A program made the position numbers and the translations under genes. A stretch of DNA of 64,000 nt from JAPOXR01 sp963664715 (GTDB lineage Bacteria > Pseudomonadota > Alphaproteobacteria > Rhodobacterales > Rhodobacteraceae). Numbering within the stretch: position 1 is the first letter of the stretch; each line of letters starts with the position of its first letter. The notes beneath the pieces were generated by a model that saw only the letters and a program-made list of their open reading frames with translations, had not been told where the DNA came from and did no database searches. This document shows, one piece after another, positions 35,739-45,493 of this stretch. The DNA lies in the NCBI GenBank assembly GCA_963664715.2, contig CAXXUY010000001.1, positions 310,001 through 374,000 on the forward strand, given 5' to 3'.

Positions 35739-37706
35739 ATGGGTAAATCTCCTTCCGAACACAGAGAAGACACAGTACCGGCTCTTCTGCTCCGGAATGC
35801 CAGAGAGATTCCCGACCGCCCTGCCAACCGTGAGAAGGAATTCGGCATTTGGCAAAGCTGGACCTGGGCGGAAGTCGCTGCCAACACCCGGGAACTCGCC
35901 CTCGGTTTGCTCGAGCTTGGATTGTCCCCGGGGGATCACGTAGCCGTCATCGGGCGAAACCGGCCGCGCCATTACTGGTCAATGGTGGCCGTCCAGATGA
36001 ACGGTGCAGTTCCGGTTCCAGTTTACCAGGATGCCGTGGCTGAAGAGATGGCCTACGTGCTTGAGCATTCGGAGGCCAGGATCGTTGTCGCGGATGACCA
36101 GGAACAGGTCGACAAGGTCATCGAGATCCAGGACAGGCTGCCCAGGCTTGAACGGGTCATCTATCTCGATCCGCGTGGCCTGAGAAAATACGATCACGGC
36201 AAGCTACATTCCTTCGCGGACCTCCAGGAGTTGGGTCGGGATGCCAGTGAAGAGACAAGGAGCGAACTTGACCGCCGCATGAAGGGGCTTTCGGGCGATA
36301 CCACCTGCGTGATGCTCTACACCTCCGGGACAACCGGCAATCCCAAGGGCGTCGTGCTGTCGCACAACAACATCCTTTACGCCTCCCGATCCTCATCCGA
36401 GTTTGACAAGCTGCGCTCGGAAGACTCGGTGCTGGCATACCTGCCCATGGCATGGGTCGGGGATTTCATATTCTCAATCGGCCAGGCCTACTGGACGGGA
36501 TTCTGTGTCAACTGCCCTGAATCGGCAGACACGATGATGGCGGACCTGCGCGAGATCGGGCCCACCTATTACTTCGCGCCGCCGAGAATATTCGAAGCAA
36601 TGCTGACCTCGATCATGATCCGGATGGAAGATGCCAGCAGGCTGAAGAGGGGCATGTTCCGGTACTTCATGAACCACGCCCGGAAGGTTGGGCCCACCCT
36701 CATGTCCGGCGGCGATGTCTCCGTGATCGACCGGCTGAAATACTGGCTCGGGGACCTTTTCGTGTACGGGCCGGTTCGCAACACCCTCGGGTTCACCAGG
36801 ATCAGGGTCGGATACACCGCAGGTGAAGCGATCGGACCGGAGATCTTCGACTTCTACCGCTCGCTCGGTGTCAATCTCAAGCAGCTCTACGGGCAGACAG
36901 AAGCGTCCGTGTTCATTACCCAGCAGCCCGACGGCGAGGTGCGGTCGGACACGGTGGGCGTGCCCAGCCCTGGCGTCGAGATCAGGATCGGCGACAATGG
37001 TGAAGTGCTGTACAGGTCGCCCGGCACCTTCGTCGAATATTACCGGAATGCCGAATCGACCGCGGCGACAAAGGATCCCGATGGCTGGGTTGCCACGGGC
37101 GATGCCGGGTATTTCGAATCCGGCACGGGACACCTGCGGATCATCGACCGCGCCAAGGATGTCGGCCGGATGAAGGATGGGAGCCTGTTCGCCCCCAAAT
37201 ATGTCGAAAACAAGCTGAAATTCCATGCGAGCATCCTCGAGGCCGTCGTCTTCGGTGCGGGACGGGACAGTTGTGTTGCCTTCATCAACATCGATCTTGT
37301 CGCGGTGGGAAACTGGGCCGAGCGCAGCGGCATCGCCTATGCGTCATACCAGGAACTCGCGGCAAACCAGCAGGTCCTTGACAGGATCGCCGAGCATGTC
37401 AGCGAGACCAACCGCAGCCTGGCAGCCGACGAAGCGCTGTCAGGATGCCAGATCAGCCGGTTCGTGGTGCTGCACAAGGAACTCGATGCCGATGACGGCG
37501 AACTGACCCGGACACGGAAAGTCAGGAGAAGGATAATCGGCGAAAAGTTCAGCGATCTCGTTGACGCGCTCTATGATGGGAGCGACGAAATCTACACTGA
37601 AACCGAAGTCACATACGAGGATGGCAGACGGGGCAGCATCGCCGCGACACTGAAGATCTGCGATGTGCCGGTCGTGACTCCTGCAGCCCGAATGGCGGCG
37701 GAATGA
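35739..37706 (+). CDS. Long-chain acyl-CoA synthetase-type AMP-binding protein
   Basis: 655 residues of the adenylate-forming FadD-like class. Visible motifs are the P-loop YTSGTTGNPKGVVL, the adenine-binding YGQTEAS, GWVATGDAGYFE and the C-terminal TRTRKVRRR with the likely catalytic Lys. It would activate a carboxylic acid with ATP and join it to CoA. It is the first gene of an operon with a branched-chain-amino-acid-type ABC importer, and a second CoA-ligase family gene ends the operon, so the imported substrate is probably an organic acid that is trapped as its CoA ester. Confidence 0.88.
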   Translation: MGKSPSEHREDTVPALLLRNAREIPDRPANREKEFGIWQSWTWAEVAANTRELALGLLELGLSPGDHVAVIGRNRPRHYWSMVAVQMNGAVPVPVYQDAVAEEMAYVLEHSEARIVVADDQEQVDKVIEIQDRLPRLERVIYLDPRGLRKYDHGKLHSFADLQELGRDASEETRSELDRRMKGLSGDTTCVMLYTSGTTGNPKGVVLSHNNILYASRSSSEFDKLRSEDSVLAYLPMAWVGDFIFSIGQAYWTGFCVNCPESADTMMADLREIGPTYYFAPPRIFEAMLTSIMIRMEDASRLKRGMFRYFMNHARKVGPTLMSGGDVSVIDRLKYWLGDLFVYGPVRNTLGFTRIRVGYTAGEAIGPEIFDFYRSLGVNLKQLYGQTEASVFITQQPDGEVRSDTVGVPSPGVEIRIGDNGEVLYRSPGTFVEYYRNAESTAATKDPDGWVATGDAGYFESGTGHLRIIDRAKDVGRMKDGSLFAPKYVENKLKFHASILEAVVFGAGRDSCVAFINIDLVAVGNWAERSGIAYASYQELAANQQVLDRIAEHVSETNRSLAADEALSGCQISRFVVLHKELDADDGELTRTRKVRRRIIGEKFSDLVDALYDGSDEIYTETEVTYEDGRRGSIAATLKICDVPVVTPAARMAAE

Positions 37707-37749
37707 TGGCTGTGCCGGTTTCAGATCTTGGCCAGGAGGCGTGCAGCGG

Positions 37750-38544
37750 ATGACGCCTCCGGAAGGGAAGAACGACACGGCCTTGCTGATGGATATCAGG
37801 AACGTGTCGCTGCGCTTTGGCGGCGTCAAGGCGCTGAGGGACGTGTCGTTCGACATCAGGGAAGGCGAAATCAGGTCGATCATCGGCCCCAACGGCGCAG
37901 GCAAGTCCTCCATGCTGAATGTCATCAACGGGTTCTACCACCCGCAGGAGGGTGAAATCTGGTTCAAGGGGGAACGGCGCCCGGAAATGAAGCCCCACCG
38001 GATTGCACGGCAGGGCATTGCGAGAACCTTCCAGAACATCGCGCTGTTTCGAGGCATGACCACGCTCGACAACATCATGACAGGCCGCATTACCCTGATG
38101 AAACCCGGGCTGTTCAGCCACGCGCTGTGGTGGGGATGGGCCGAAAGGGAGGAGACTGTCCACCGGGGACAGGTCGAGCGGATCATCGATTTCCTGGAGA
38201 TCCAGTCGATACGAAAGACCCCGGTCGGCAGGCTGCCCTACGGGCTGCAGAAACGGGTGGAACTGGGAAGAGCCCTGGCTGCGGAGCCGACGCTGCTGCT
38301 GCTCGATGAGCCCATGGCCGGAATGAATGTCGAGGAGAAGGAGGACATGAGTCGCTTCATCCTGGACGTCAACGACGAGTTCGGAACCACGATTGCGCTG
38401 ATTGAACACGACATGGGCGTCGTCATGGACCTGTCCGACCGGGTGATGGTGATGGATTACGGGCGGAAAATCGCCGATGGCTCGCCGGATGATGTCAGAA
38501 ACAATGAAGACGTCATCCAGGCGTATCTCGGTGTTTCCCACTAG
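37750..38544 (+). CDS. Branched-chain amino-acid-type ABC transporter ATPase, LivG type
   Basis: 264 residues. Walker A is GPNGAGKSS, the signature is YGLQKRVELGRAL (a divergent LSGGQ) and Walker B is LLLLDEPMAGM. A LivG-specific insert (ARTFQNIALFRGMTTLDNIM) is present. ATG 37750 follows AGGAGG at ten bases; GTG 37741 lies too close to it. The ABC signature reads LPYGLQ where LSGGQQ is usual, as in other transporters of this aromatic/fatty-acid-linked type. Partner ATPase: LivF-type gene at 42954. Confidence 0.9.
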   Translation: MTPPEGKNDTALLMDIRNVSLRFGGVKALRDVSFDIREGEIRSIIGPNGAGKSSMLNVINGFYHPQEGEIWFKGERRPEMKPHRIARQGIARTFQNIALFRGMTTLDNIMTGRITLMKPGLFSHALWWGWAEREETVHRGQVERIIDFLEIQSIRKTPVGRLPYGLQKRVELGRALAAEPTLLLLDEPMAGMNVEEKEDMSRFILDVNDEFGTTIALIEHDMGVVMDLSDRVMVMDYGRKIADGSPDDVRNNEDVIQAYLGVSH

Positions 38545-38567
38545 GTCGGGCTGAGGAGGAAAGGATC

Positions 38568-39554
38568 TTGTACCAGCAACTGCTGTTCGCAATCGAGGTT
38601 TCGCTCAACGGCCTGATGACAGGAGTGCTTTACTCACTGGTTGCTCTTGGCTTTGTCCTGATCTTCAAATCCTCCGGCGTCTTCAACTACGCGCAGGGTG
38701 TCATGGCGCTGTTCGCGGCGCTGACACTTGTCGGATTCCAGACCGGACAGGTACCGTTTGCCCATCTCATCAACGCTGTTTTCGGGACGAACGTGCATCA
38801 TTTCGGCTGGCATCTTCCGGCGATCCTCTCGATCCTGCTGACCCTGCTGGTCATGGTCCTGCTGGCACTCGCGATCGAGAGGCTGGTGCTGAAATACCTG
38901 ATCAACCAAGAACCGGTCATCCTGTTCATGGCAACGATCGGACTTGCCTACTTCCTCGAGGGATTCGGTGACCTGATGTGGGGTGCGGAAATCAAGAAGA
39001 TCGATCTGGGGATTCCGCAGGGAATCTCCGAGACGATCGACAATTATACGTTTGAGACGCTCGGCTACGGTTTCTTCATAGACCGGCTCGACATCGTTGC
39101 TGCTGTCGTGGCCGCCATACTGGTGATATCGCTAACCGTATTTTCCCAGTACTCGCGGGTCGGCAGGGCCCTGCGCGCCGCGGCTGACGACCACCAGGCA
39201 GCCTTGTCGGTAGGGATTTCCCTGCGCTTCATCTGGATCGTCGTCTGGTCCATAGCCGGTTTCGTCGCACTCGTTGCCGGGATCATGTGGGGTGCCAAGT
39301 CCGGCGTCCAGTTCTCCCTGTCACTCATTGCACTGAAGGCCCTGCCAGTGCTGATGCTTGGAGGGTTTACCTCGATTCCGGGCGCGATTGTCGGTGGCCT
39401 CATCATCGGCGTGGGAGAAAAACTGTTCGACTTCCTTCTCGGACCTGTAATCGGAGGCGCGACCGAGAACTGGTTTGCCTATGTGCTTGCCCTCGTGTTC
39501 CTGGTCTTCCGGCCGCAGGGACTCTTCGGCGAACGGATCATAGAGAGGGTATGA
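38568..39554 (+). CDS. Branched-chain amino-acid-type ABC transporter permease, LivH type
   Basis: 328 residues with about eight hydrophobic segments. LivH family marks are the N-terminal GLMTGVLYSLVALGFVLIFK, GVFNYAQGVMAL and the cytoplasmic loop GRALRAAADDHQAALSVGI. TTG start after GAGGAGGAAAGG. It pairs with the LivM-type permease that starts four bases after its stop. Confidence 0.92.
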   Translation: MYQQLLFAIEVSLNGLMTGVLYSLVALGFVLIFKSSGVFNYAQGVMALFAALTLVGFQTGQVPFAHLINAVFGTNVHHFGWHLPAILSILLTLLVMVLLALAIERLVLKYLINQEPVILFMATIGLAYFLEGFGDLMWGAEIKKIDLGIPQGISETIDNYTFETLGYGFFIDRLDIVAAVVAAILVISLTVFSQYSRVGRALRAAADDHQAALSVGISLRFIWIVVWSIAGFVALVAGIMWGAKSGVQFSLSLIALKALPVLMLGGFTSIPGAIVGGLIIGVGEKLFDFLLGPVIGGATENWFAYVLALVFLVFRPQGLFGERIIERV

Positions 39555-39557
39555 ACC

Positions 39558-40640
39558 GTGTTCTATCGAGAGGCAGGTGAATTCAGCACGTCCTACAGTC
39601 AGGACGCGCAGACCTTTCCCATAGCGTTTGACCGCTTCAGGTACTACGTCGTGCTGGCCGTGGCCTTCGGGATAGTCCCGTTCCTGATCAATGACTACTG
39701 GGCGAACGCGGTGTTGATACCGTTTCTCGTCTGGTCGATGGCCGCCCTGGGACTGAACATCCTGACCGGGTATTGCGGCCAGGTCTCGCTGGGGACCGGC
39801 GGGTTCATGGCTGTCGGCGCCTATGCCTGCTACAAGCTGATGACAGCGTTTCCGGGCCTCAACATCATTTTCTGCATCATCCTCGCCGGCTTCATCACTG
39901 CCCTGGTCGGCATGGTATTCGGTTTGCCATCGCTCAGGATCAAGGGTTTCTACCTTGCGGTTTCAACCCTCGCCGCGCAGTTCTTCCTTGTCTGGCTGTT
40001 CAACAAGGTTCCGTGGTTCTACAACTATTCTGCCTCCGGGCAGATAAACGCTCCGGAGCGGACACTGTTCTGGATCCCGATCACCGGACCGAACGCCGAT
40101 TCGGCGGTCAAATACCTGTTCTGCCTGGCACTTGTCGTTGTGTTCGCCTGGATTGCCCGAAACCTGACGCGCGGCGCGGTCGGGCGGAGCTGGATGGCGA
40201 TACGCGACATGGACATCGCCGCCGAGATCATCGGTGTCGACCCGCTGAAGGCCAAGTTGTCGGCCTTTGGCGTGTCATCCTTTTTCATAGGCGTTGCAGG
40301 GGCAATGTTCTTTTCAATCTACCTTGGCGCAGTCGAGGTGACCGAGGCCTTCGGCATCAACCAGTCTTTCCTCGTCCTCTTCATGATCATCATCGGCGGA
40401 CTCGGGTCAGTCTTTGGTTCCTTCGCCGGCGCGGCATTTCTCGTTCTGATGCCCGTGCTGCTGAAGAACATCCTCGTAGGCGGGCTCAACTGGGATACCG
40501 CGATCGCCACCCATTTCGAATTCGTGATCGTGGGCGGCCTGATCATATTCTTCCTGATTGTCGAGCCGCACGGAATTTCCCAGCTCTGGAGGATAATCAA
40601 GGAAAAGCTCAGGCTCTGGCCATTTCCTCACGGCAACTAG
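39558..40640 (+). CDS. Branched-chain amino-acid-type ABC transporter permease, LivM type
   Basis: 360 residues from GTG. Typical LivM sequences are LGLNILTGYCGQVSLGTGGF, FMAVGAYACYKLM, LRIKGFYLAVSTLAAQFFLV, the EAA-like loop GRSWMAIRDMDIAAEIIGV and GGLGSVFGSFAGAAFLVLMP. About ten membrane segments. The gene is followed by roughly 950 bases without a transporter gene, and the binding protein then follows. Confidence 0.92.
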   Translation: MFYREAGEFSTSYSQDAQTFPIAFDRFRYYVVLAVAFGIVPFLINDYWANAVLIPFLVWSMAALGLNILTGYCGQVSLGTGGFMAVGAYACYKLMTAFPGLNIIFCIILAGFITALVGMVFGLPSLRIKGFYLAVSTLAAQFFLVWLFNKVPWFYNYSASGQINAPERTLFWIPITGPNADSAVKYLFCLALVVVFAWIARNLTRGAVGRSWMAIRDMDIAAEIIGVDPLKAKLSAFGVSSFFIGVAGAMFFSIYLGAVEVTEAFGINQSFLVLFMIIIGGLGSVFGSFAGAAFLVLMPVLLKNILVGGLNWDTAIATHFEFVIVGGLIIFFLIVEPHGISQLWRIIKEKLRLWPFPHGN

Positions 40641-40820
40641 CGACGTGTCTGGTGTGTTGCCGACCTTCAGCGTGTTGCCCGGTGTGCCGTACGCCTGCAA
40701 GCATGAACGAGCGAAGAGAAAACCAGCTGGGGCAAGTCTTGCCAGGCCCGGACTTGACCCTCTCGGGCACTCCTTGACAGCTTGCGGCAACCGCGCAGCC
40801 CCGAGGAAATTAACCGCAGA

Positions 40821-41230
40821 ATGAAGCGAACCATCGGCAAGAGTCGATCATCCTCGAAGGCAATCGGCTCTTCCAAGGCAAGAAAGTTCTCGGCTGTGGA
40901 AGGCCTGGTGCTCACGAAAGAGTCTGATCGTACATGAAATTCGCTCAAGACGTCAGGCCTGATGGGCGACGCTCTTCGGAAGGAAATCACTCGTTCGCTC
41001 AAACATGAGACGACCTGATGGTTCATCCTGCTCTACTGGCAGCCAGGTTCTTCGAGACCGGGCAGACATGCTGATCGGGATGAACCGGACCATTTTGGGC
41101 CGTTGATGTTCTCTTTGCTTGCGGAAGAAGAACTTCCGGCACACGACATCGATTTCAAGCGCTGCAAGGCGATCCACGACCGCCACTTTCAAGACGAGAA
41201 TGGGCGGCAATATGAAATGGCCGGAGCATG
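40821..41230 (+). pseudogene. Relic of a small antitoxin and Fic-type toxin pair inside the transport operon
   Basis: ATG 40821 begins MKRTIGKSRSSSKAIGSSKA followed by RKFSAVEGLVLTKESDRT and a TGA (40935-40937). The same frame continues NSLKTSGLMGDALRKEITRS, so one stop interrupts a VbhA-like antitoxin of about 65 residues. Further on, the same frame gives DIDFKRCKAIHDRHFQDENG then EMAGA before a stop, which resembles the N-terminal FxxxxxxxIHRHLFxDxYxWAG block of Fic toxins. The Fic core is absent. The relic sits between the LivM-type permease and the binding protein, so the operon was probably interrupted by this insertion. Assignment is by eye and tentative. No other gene is seen in 40641-41590. 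Confidence 0.4.
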
Positions 41231-41590
41231 ATGAGTCTGTTTGGCAATAGTGAGATTTGGACCACAGGTTTCAACGGCGTGTTGAGTGCTCCCCTGCGGT
41301 TGGACTCGTCAGTGTTCATTTTCCGACCCACCGGGTGCATTGATCTCTTCGAACCGGATCGGGCACAACCGGCAGGTCCGTCACGTCACCGGCTTCATGC
41401 CGGTCCCGGCGCTCGGGAAGATTTCAGGGTTGACGCCTCGTGGAACCCCGCCAGGTTTCCGTTGGCTGCCGGATTGAAACCCGGACAAGAGCTTCGGAGG
41501 ATGGCGGGAGACCCCACGGCTGCTAACCCTAGCCAACAGCGAGTATTCGGGTTACGTTTCGCGAATATGGATTTCGAAGGAGGAATACAC

Positions 41591-42874
41591 ATGAGACTCA
41601 AGATTGCGGCAATGGCCGTTGGCATCATGTCGCTGGCAGCGCCGGCTGCACTCGCGGACCTCGTCATTCCGTGGCTCAGCTACCGGACTGGTCCCTATTC
41701 GCCGAGTGGCATACCGGCCGCGGACGGATTCACCGACTATTTCACGCTGCTGAATGAAAGGGACGGTGGCATCGGCGGAGTACCGGTGAGGATCCTCGAC
41801 TGCGAGACCGGATACAACACGCAAAAGGGGGTGGAATGCTACGAGGCGACCAAGGGCGAGGGATCACTGGTCTACGCGCCGCTCTCGACCGGAATCACCT
41901 ACCAGCTGATCCCGCGGGCAACCGCAGACGGAATTCCGATCCACTCGATGGGATATGGCAGAACCGCGGCGGCTGACGGAACGATCTTCAGCCACGTGTT
42001 CAACTTTCCGGCAAATTACTGGGATGGCGCGTCGATCGCGATCAAGCACATCCTGTCGCTCAATGACGACGACATTTCCGGAAAGAAGATCGCCCTGCTG
42101 TATCACAATTCCGCCTATGGCAAGGAACCGATCCGGACGCTCGAGGAACTTGCGGGTATCCATGATTACGAACTGATGCTGCTTCCGGTAGATCATCCGG
42201 GCCAGGAACAGAAATCCCAGTGGCTGGAAATCCGGCGGGAACAGCCTGACTACGTCCTGATGTGGGGCTGGGGAATCATGAACGCCGCTGCAATCCAGCA
42301 AGCCGCCAACATCCGCTACCCGATGGAGAACTTCATTGGAGTCTGGTGGTCAGGCTCGGAAAACGATGTTCATCCGGCAGGTGAGGGTGCCCAGGGCTAC
42401 AAGGCACTGGCGCTGCACGGCGTCGGTACCGATTATCCGATCTACGACGATCTGCAGAAATATGTCGTCGATGCCGGGCTGGCAGCCGGTGCCGGGGACC
42501 AGCTGGGGTCGGTCCTTTACAACCGGGCACTCTATGGCGGCCTGCTGATTGCCGAGGCGATCAAGACCGCCCAGGAAATCCATGGAGTTGCCGACATCAC
42601 ACCTGCAATGATGCGCGACGGGCTTGAGGCTCTCGTGATTACCGAAGAGATCATGGCGGCACACGGGCTCCCGAATTTTGCCCCATCCTTCACGGTGACC
42701 TGCGAGAACCACGGCGGACCGGGCATCGCGATGGTCCAGCAATGGGATGCCAATTCCGGAGAGTGGCGGATCATTACCGAGATGATCCAGTCCGACAAGG
42801 ATCTCGTGAACCGGTTGGTCAAGGTCGATTCAGCGGCCTACGCTGCCGAGAACAATATCGAGCCGCGCTGCTGA
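41591..42874 (+). CDS. Branched-chain amino-acid-type ABC transporter substrate-binding protein
   Basis: 427 residues. ATG 41591 follows AAGGAGG and begins a signal peptide (MRLKIAAMAVGIMSLAAPAA, then ALA). The mature part is a LivK-like periplasmic type I binding protein (TGPYSPSGIPAADGFTDYF, VPVRILDCETGYNTQKGVE). The frame is open 363 bases upstream but the translation there is not protein-like. In this subfamily binding proteins go with acyl-CoA ligases, which agrees with the operon here. The precise ligand is unknown. Confidence 0.92.
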   Translation: MRLKIAAMAVGIMSLAAPAALADLVIPWLSYRTGPYSPSGIPAADGFTDYFTLLNERDGGIGGVPVRILDCETGYNTQKGVECYEATKGEGSLVYAPLSTGITYQLIPRATADGIPIHSMGYGRTAAADGTIFSHVFNFPANYWDGASIAIKHILSLNDDDISGKKIALLYHNSAYGKEPIRTLEELAGIHDYELMLLPVDHPGQEQKSQWLEIRREQPDYVLMWGWGIMNAAAIQQAANIRYPMENFIGVWWSGSENDVHPAGEGAQGYKALALHGVGTDYPIYDDLQKYVVDAGLAAGAGDQLGSVLYNRALYGGLLIAEAIKTAQEIHGVADITPAMMRDGLEALVITEEIMAAHGLPNFAPSFTVTCENHGGPGIAMVQQWDANSGEWRIITEMIQSDKDLVNRLVKVDSAAYAAENNIEPRC

Positions 42875-42953
42875 ACTTTACCAAACCGTTCCGGCCCGGC
42901 AACGGGCCGGAACTGCCCCGAGACCAACGACTGTTTGCCTGCCCGACTGCACC

Positions 42954-43772
42954 ATGCCGGAAGCCTCTACCCATATGCTCCTCAACATCAACAACATCGA
43001 GGTTGTCTACAACCACGTCATCCTGGTCCTGAAGGGCGTGAGCCTCGGGGTTCCCGAGGGAGGGATAGTGGCACTGCTCGGTGGCAACGGGGCCGGCAAG
43101 ACCACGACACTGAAGGCGGTATCCAACCTGCTCCAATCCGAGCGCGGCGAGGTGACCAAGGGAAGCATCGTTTACCGCGGGCGGGATGTCCAGGACCTGA
43201 ATCCGTCGGAACTCGTTCGCATGGGGGTCATCCAGGTCATGGAGGGACGCCACTGCTTCGAGCATCTCACCGTGGAAGAAAACCTGGTAACCGGCGCCTT
43301 TACCCGCCGAGACGGCAAGGCAAAGATCAATGACGACCTCGAGCTGGTCTACAGCTACTTTCCTCGACTGAAGGACAGGAGACGGTCGCAGGCCGGATAT
43401 GCCTCGGGTGGTGAACAGCAAATGTGCGTCATCGGACGGGCCCTGATGTCGAGACCGGAAATGATCCTGCTCGATGAACCTTCCATGGGCCTTGCCCCGC
43501 AACTGGTCGAGGAGATCTTCGAAATCGTGCGCAATCTGAACGAGAAGGAAGGGGTCAGCTTCCTGCTGGCAGAACAGAACACCAATGTCGCCCTCCGGTT
43601 CGCCGACTATGGATACATACTGGAATCGGGCCGGGTGGTCATGGACGGCCCGGCCGGGGAATTGCGCGAAAACCCGGATGTCAAGGAATTCTATCTCGGC
43701 ATGTCGGAGACCGGACGCAAGTCGTACCGGGATGTTCGCAGCTACAGGCGGAGGAAGCGATGGCTGAACTAG
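42954..43772 (+). CDS. Branched-chain amino-acid-type ABC transporter ATPase, LivF type
   Basis: 272 residues. Walker A GGNGAGKTT, signature YASGGEQQM and Walker B MILLDEPSMGL; LivF features are MEGRHCFEHLTVEENL and LLAEQNTNVALRFADYGYIL. The 3' extension (ETGRKSYRDVRSYRRRKRW) is basic. It overlaps the next small gene by 13 bases. ATG 42975 is an alternative start. Confidence 0.9.
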   Translation: MPEASTHMLLNINNIEVVYNHVILVLKGVSLGVPEGGIVALLGGNGAGKTTTLKAVSNLLQSERGEVTKGSIVYRGRDVQDLNPSELVRMGVIQVMEGRHCFEHLTVEENLVTGAFTRRDGKAKINDDLELVYSYFPRLKDRRRSQAGYASGGEQQMCVIGRALMSRPEMILLDEPSMGLAPQLVEEIFEIVRNLNEKEGVSFLLAEQNTNVALRFADYGYILESGRVVMDGPAGELRENPDVKEFYLGMSETGRKSYRDVRSYRRRKRWLN

Positions 43773-44071
43773 GCAGCGGGGAGGAACGCGTCGCCTGCCG
43801 CACGCCGAATTCCCCGAATGGCAGGGGGGTCCGGATTCCCAAATGGAAATTCGACGTCGTGCGAACCGCGATCCTGAACGAACTCCAAGAGAACGACGTT
43901 CTTTTTGTCGAATTGCCGGACCGGGCAGGCGCACGGCTCCCGCCTTCCGACCGGAGCCGGATGGGCTCGGTCGGATGGCACGTCACGACGGTCAAGCTGG
44001 AACTTGAGGTTCGCGGCGAGATCCGGCGTGTTCCCGGTCCCGGAAAGCAGATGCTGTCATTGGCGCGATGA
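43760..44071 (+). CDS. Small conserved-looking protein, DUF6958-like
   Basis: 103 residues between the LivF-type ATPase and the ligase, overlapping the first by 13 and the second by four bases, so clearly part of the operon. The pattern PKWKFDVVRTAILNEL, DVLFVELPD, MGSVGWHVTTVKLELEVRGE and IRRVPG looks like a small winged-helix-like protein. It reminds me of the DUF6958 family, but I am not certain. It could be a local regulator. Confidence 0.6.
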   Translation: MAELGSGEERVACRTPNSPNGRGVRIPKWKFDVVRTAILNELQENDVLFVELPDRAGARLPPSDRSRMGSVGWHVTTVKLELEVRGEIRRVPGPGKQMLSLAR

Positions 44072-45300
44072 CGGGAGAAAGACATTTCGACCAGCTCGAA
44101 CTGCGCTCTGACGACGAGCGCCGCGATGACATTGCCAGTGCCCTTCCGGCGCTGATCGCCTCTGCAAAACGCAAGGCGAGGGGATTTGCCACCCTGCTGG
44201 CCGACATCGATCCCTCGGAGATAAACTCCCAGGATGAACTGTCGAGGCTCCCCGTGCTGCGGAAATCCGAGATCTCGAGATTGCAGTCTGAAGATCCGCC
44301 ATATGGCGGATTGGCAACGAGACCTGCGGAGGAATTCGACTACGTCTTCCTGTCACCCGGACCAATCCACGAACCGGGAATGACGGGCGGTGACTGGTGG
44401 AGGATCGGCCGGTTCCTGCACGCCTGCAACATCGGTCGCGCAGACATCATCCAGAACTGCTTTTCCTACCATCTGACCCCTGCCGGCTTGATGTTCGAAA
44501 GCGGTGCCAGGGCCGTTGGTGCCACGGTGCTTCCGGCCGGGACTGGTCATACCGAAATCCAGGCGCAGGCAGCCGCCAATGCAGGCGTTACAGGCTATGC
44601 GGGCACGCCGGACTACCTGAAGGTCATTCTCGAACACGCCGATGCGGCAGACATCGATCTCTCCAGGATCACCAAGGCAGCCGTCAGCGGCGGCGCATTG
44701 TTCCCATCGACCCGGGCGTTCTACCGGGAAAGGGGGATCCACTGCCTGCAGGCCTATGCGACCGCCGAGATCGGCAGTGTCGCCTATGAAACGGTTCCGG
44801 ATGAAGGTCTGATCATCGACGAGGGTGTGCTGGTCGAGATCGTGACTCCCGGCACCGGCGATCCGGTCGAGGAAGGACGCATCGGCGAGGTCGTGGTCAC
44901 CTGCCTCAATCACGACTATCCGCTCATCCGGTTTGCAACCGGCGACCTCTCGTCACTGCTGCCCGGAAAAAGCAGTTGCGGGCGAACGAACCGGAGGCTG
45001 TCTGGATGGAAGGGCCGGGCCGACCAGACCACAAAGATCAAGGGAATGTTCGTTCACCCGGAGCAGGTCGCGACGCTCGTGGCTTGCAATCCCGGAATCT
45101 CGCGGGCGCGGATTGTCGTGGCCCGCGAAAATGAACTGGACGTGATGACGGTTCTGGTGGAATCGACAACGGACGAGGTGCCGGGACTGGCCGAATCGGT
45201 CCTCTCGACCATCAAGCTCAGGGGAGAGGTTGAAGTCAGGCCACCCGGATCCCTGCCTGACGATGGCAAGGTGATCGACGATCAGCGTGAATACGAGTGA
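44068..45300 (+). CDS. Phenylacetate-CoA ligase-like (PaaK-type) adenylate-forming protein
   Basis: 410 residues. PaaK-like stretches are VTGYAGTPDYLKVIL, YATAEIGSVAYE, GEVVVTCLNHDYPLIRFATG and the C-terminal hinge WKGRADQTTKIKGMFVHPEQ. The usual ATP-binding P-loop (S-G-T-T-G-x-P) is not visible; the equivalent place reads LSPGPIHEPGMTGGDWW. This raises the question whether it is fully active or has a changed nucleotide site. It closes the importer operon and suggests that an aromatic or related acid is the substrate. Confidence 0.82.
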   Translation: MTGERHFDQLELRSDDERRDDIASALPALIASAKRKARGFATLLADIDPSEINSQDELSRLPVLRKSEISRLQSEDPPYGGLATRPAEEFDYVFLSPGPIHEPGMTGGDWWRIGRFLHACNIGRADIIQNCFSYHLTPAGLMFESGARAVGATVLPAGTGHTEIQAQAAANAGVTGYAGTPDYLKVILEHADAADIDLSRITKAAVSGGALFPSTRAFYRERGIHCLQAYATAEIGSVAYETVPDEGLIIDEGVLVEIVTPGTGDPVEEGRIGEVVVTCLNHDYPLIRFATGDLSSLLPGKSSCGRTNRRLSGWKGRADQTTKIKGMFVHPEQVATLVACNPGISRARIVVARENELDVMTVLVESTTDEVPGLAESVLSTIKLRGEVEVRPPGSLPDDGKVIDDQREYE

Positions 45301-45340
45301 TCCGGAAATCCCCGGCAGGACAGCATCGAGGGCGTGAAGC

Positions 45341-45466
45341 TCAGCCTTGCCGTGCCTTGAAACGCTTCTGGTACTTGCTGATCACGTAGACCCGGCCCCG
45401 GCGACGCACGATGCGGCACTGACGGTGGCGGGACTTCAGCGAACGAAGCGAATTTCTGATCTTCAT
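45341..45466 (-). CDS. rpmJ: 50S ribosomal protein L36
   Basis: A 41-residue protein starting MKIRNSLRSLKSRHRQCRIV and continuing RRRGRVYVISKYQKRFKARQ, the C-minus type of L36 with only one Cys. AGGAG lies 12 bases before the ATG. It is a single-gene unit just downstream (minus strand) of tRNA-Val. Confidence 0.95.
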   Translation of the reverse strand: MKIRNSLRSLKSRHRQCRIVRRRGRVYVISKYQKRFKARQG

Positions 45467-45493
45467 CCCTTTGGCTCCTGATGCAGGCGCGTA

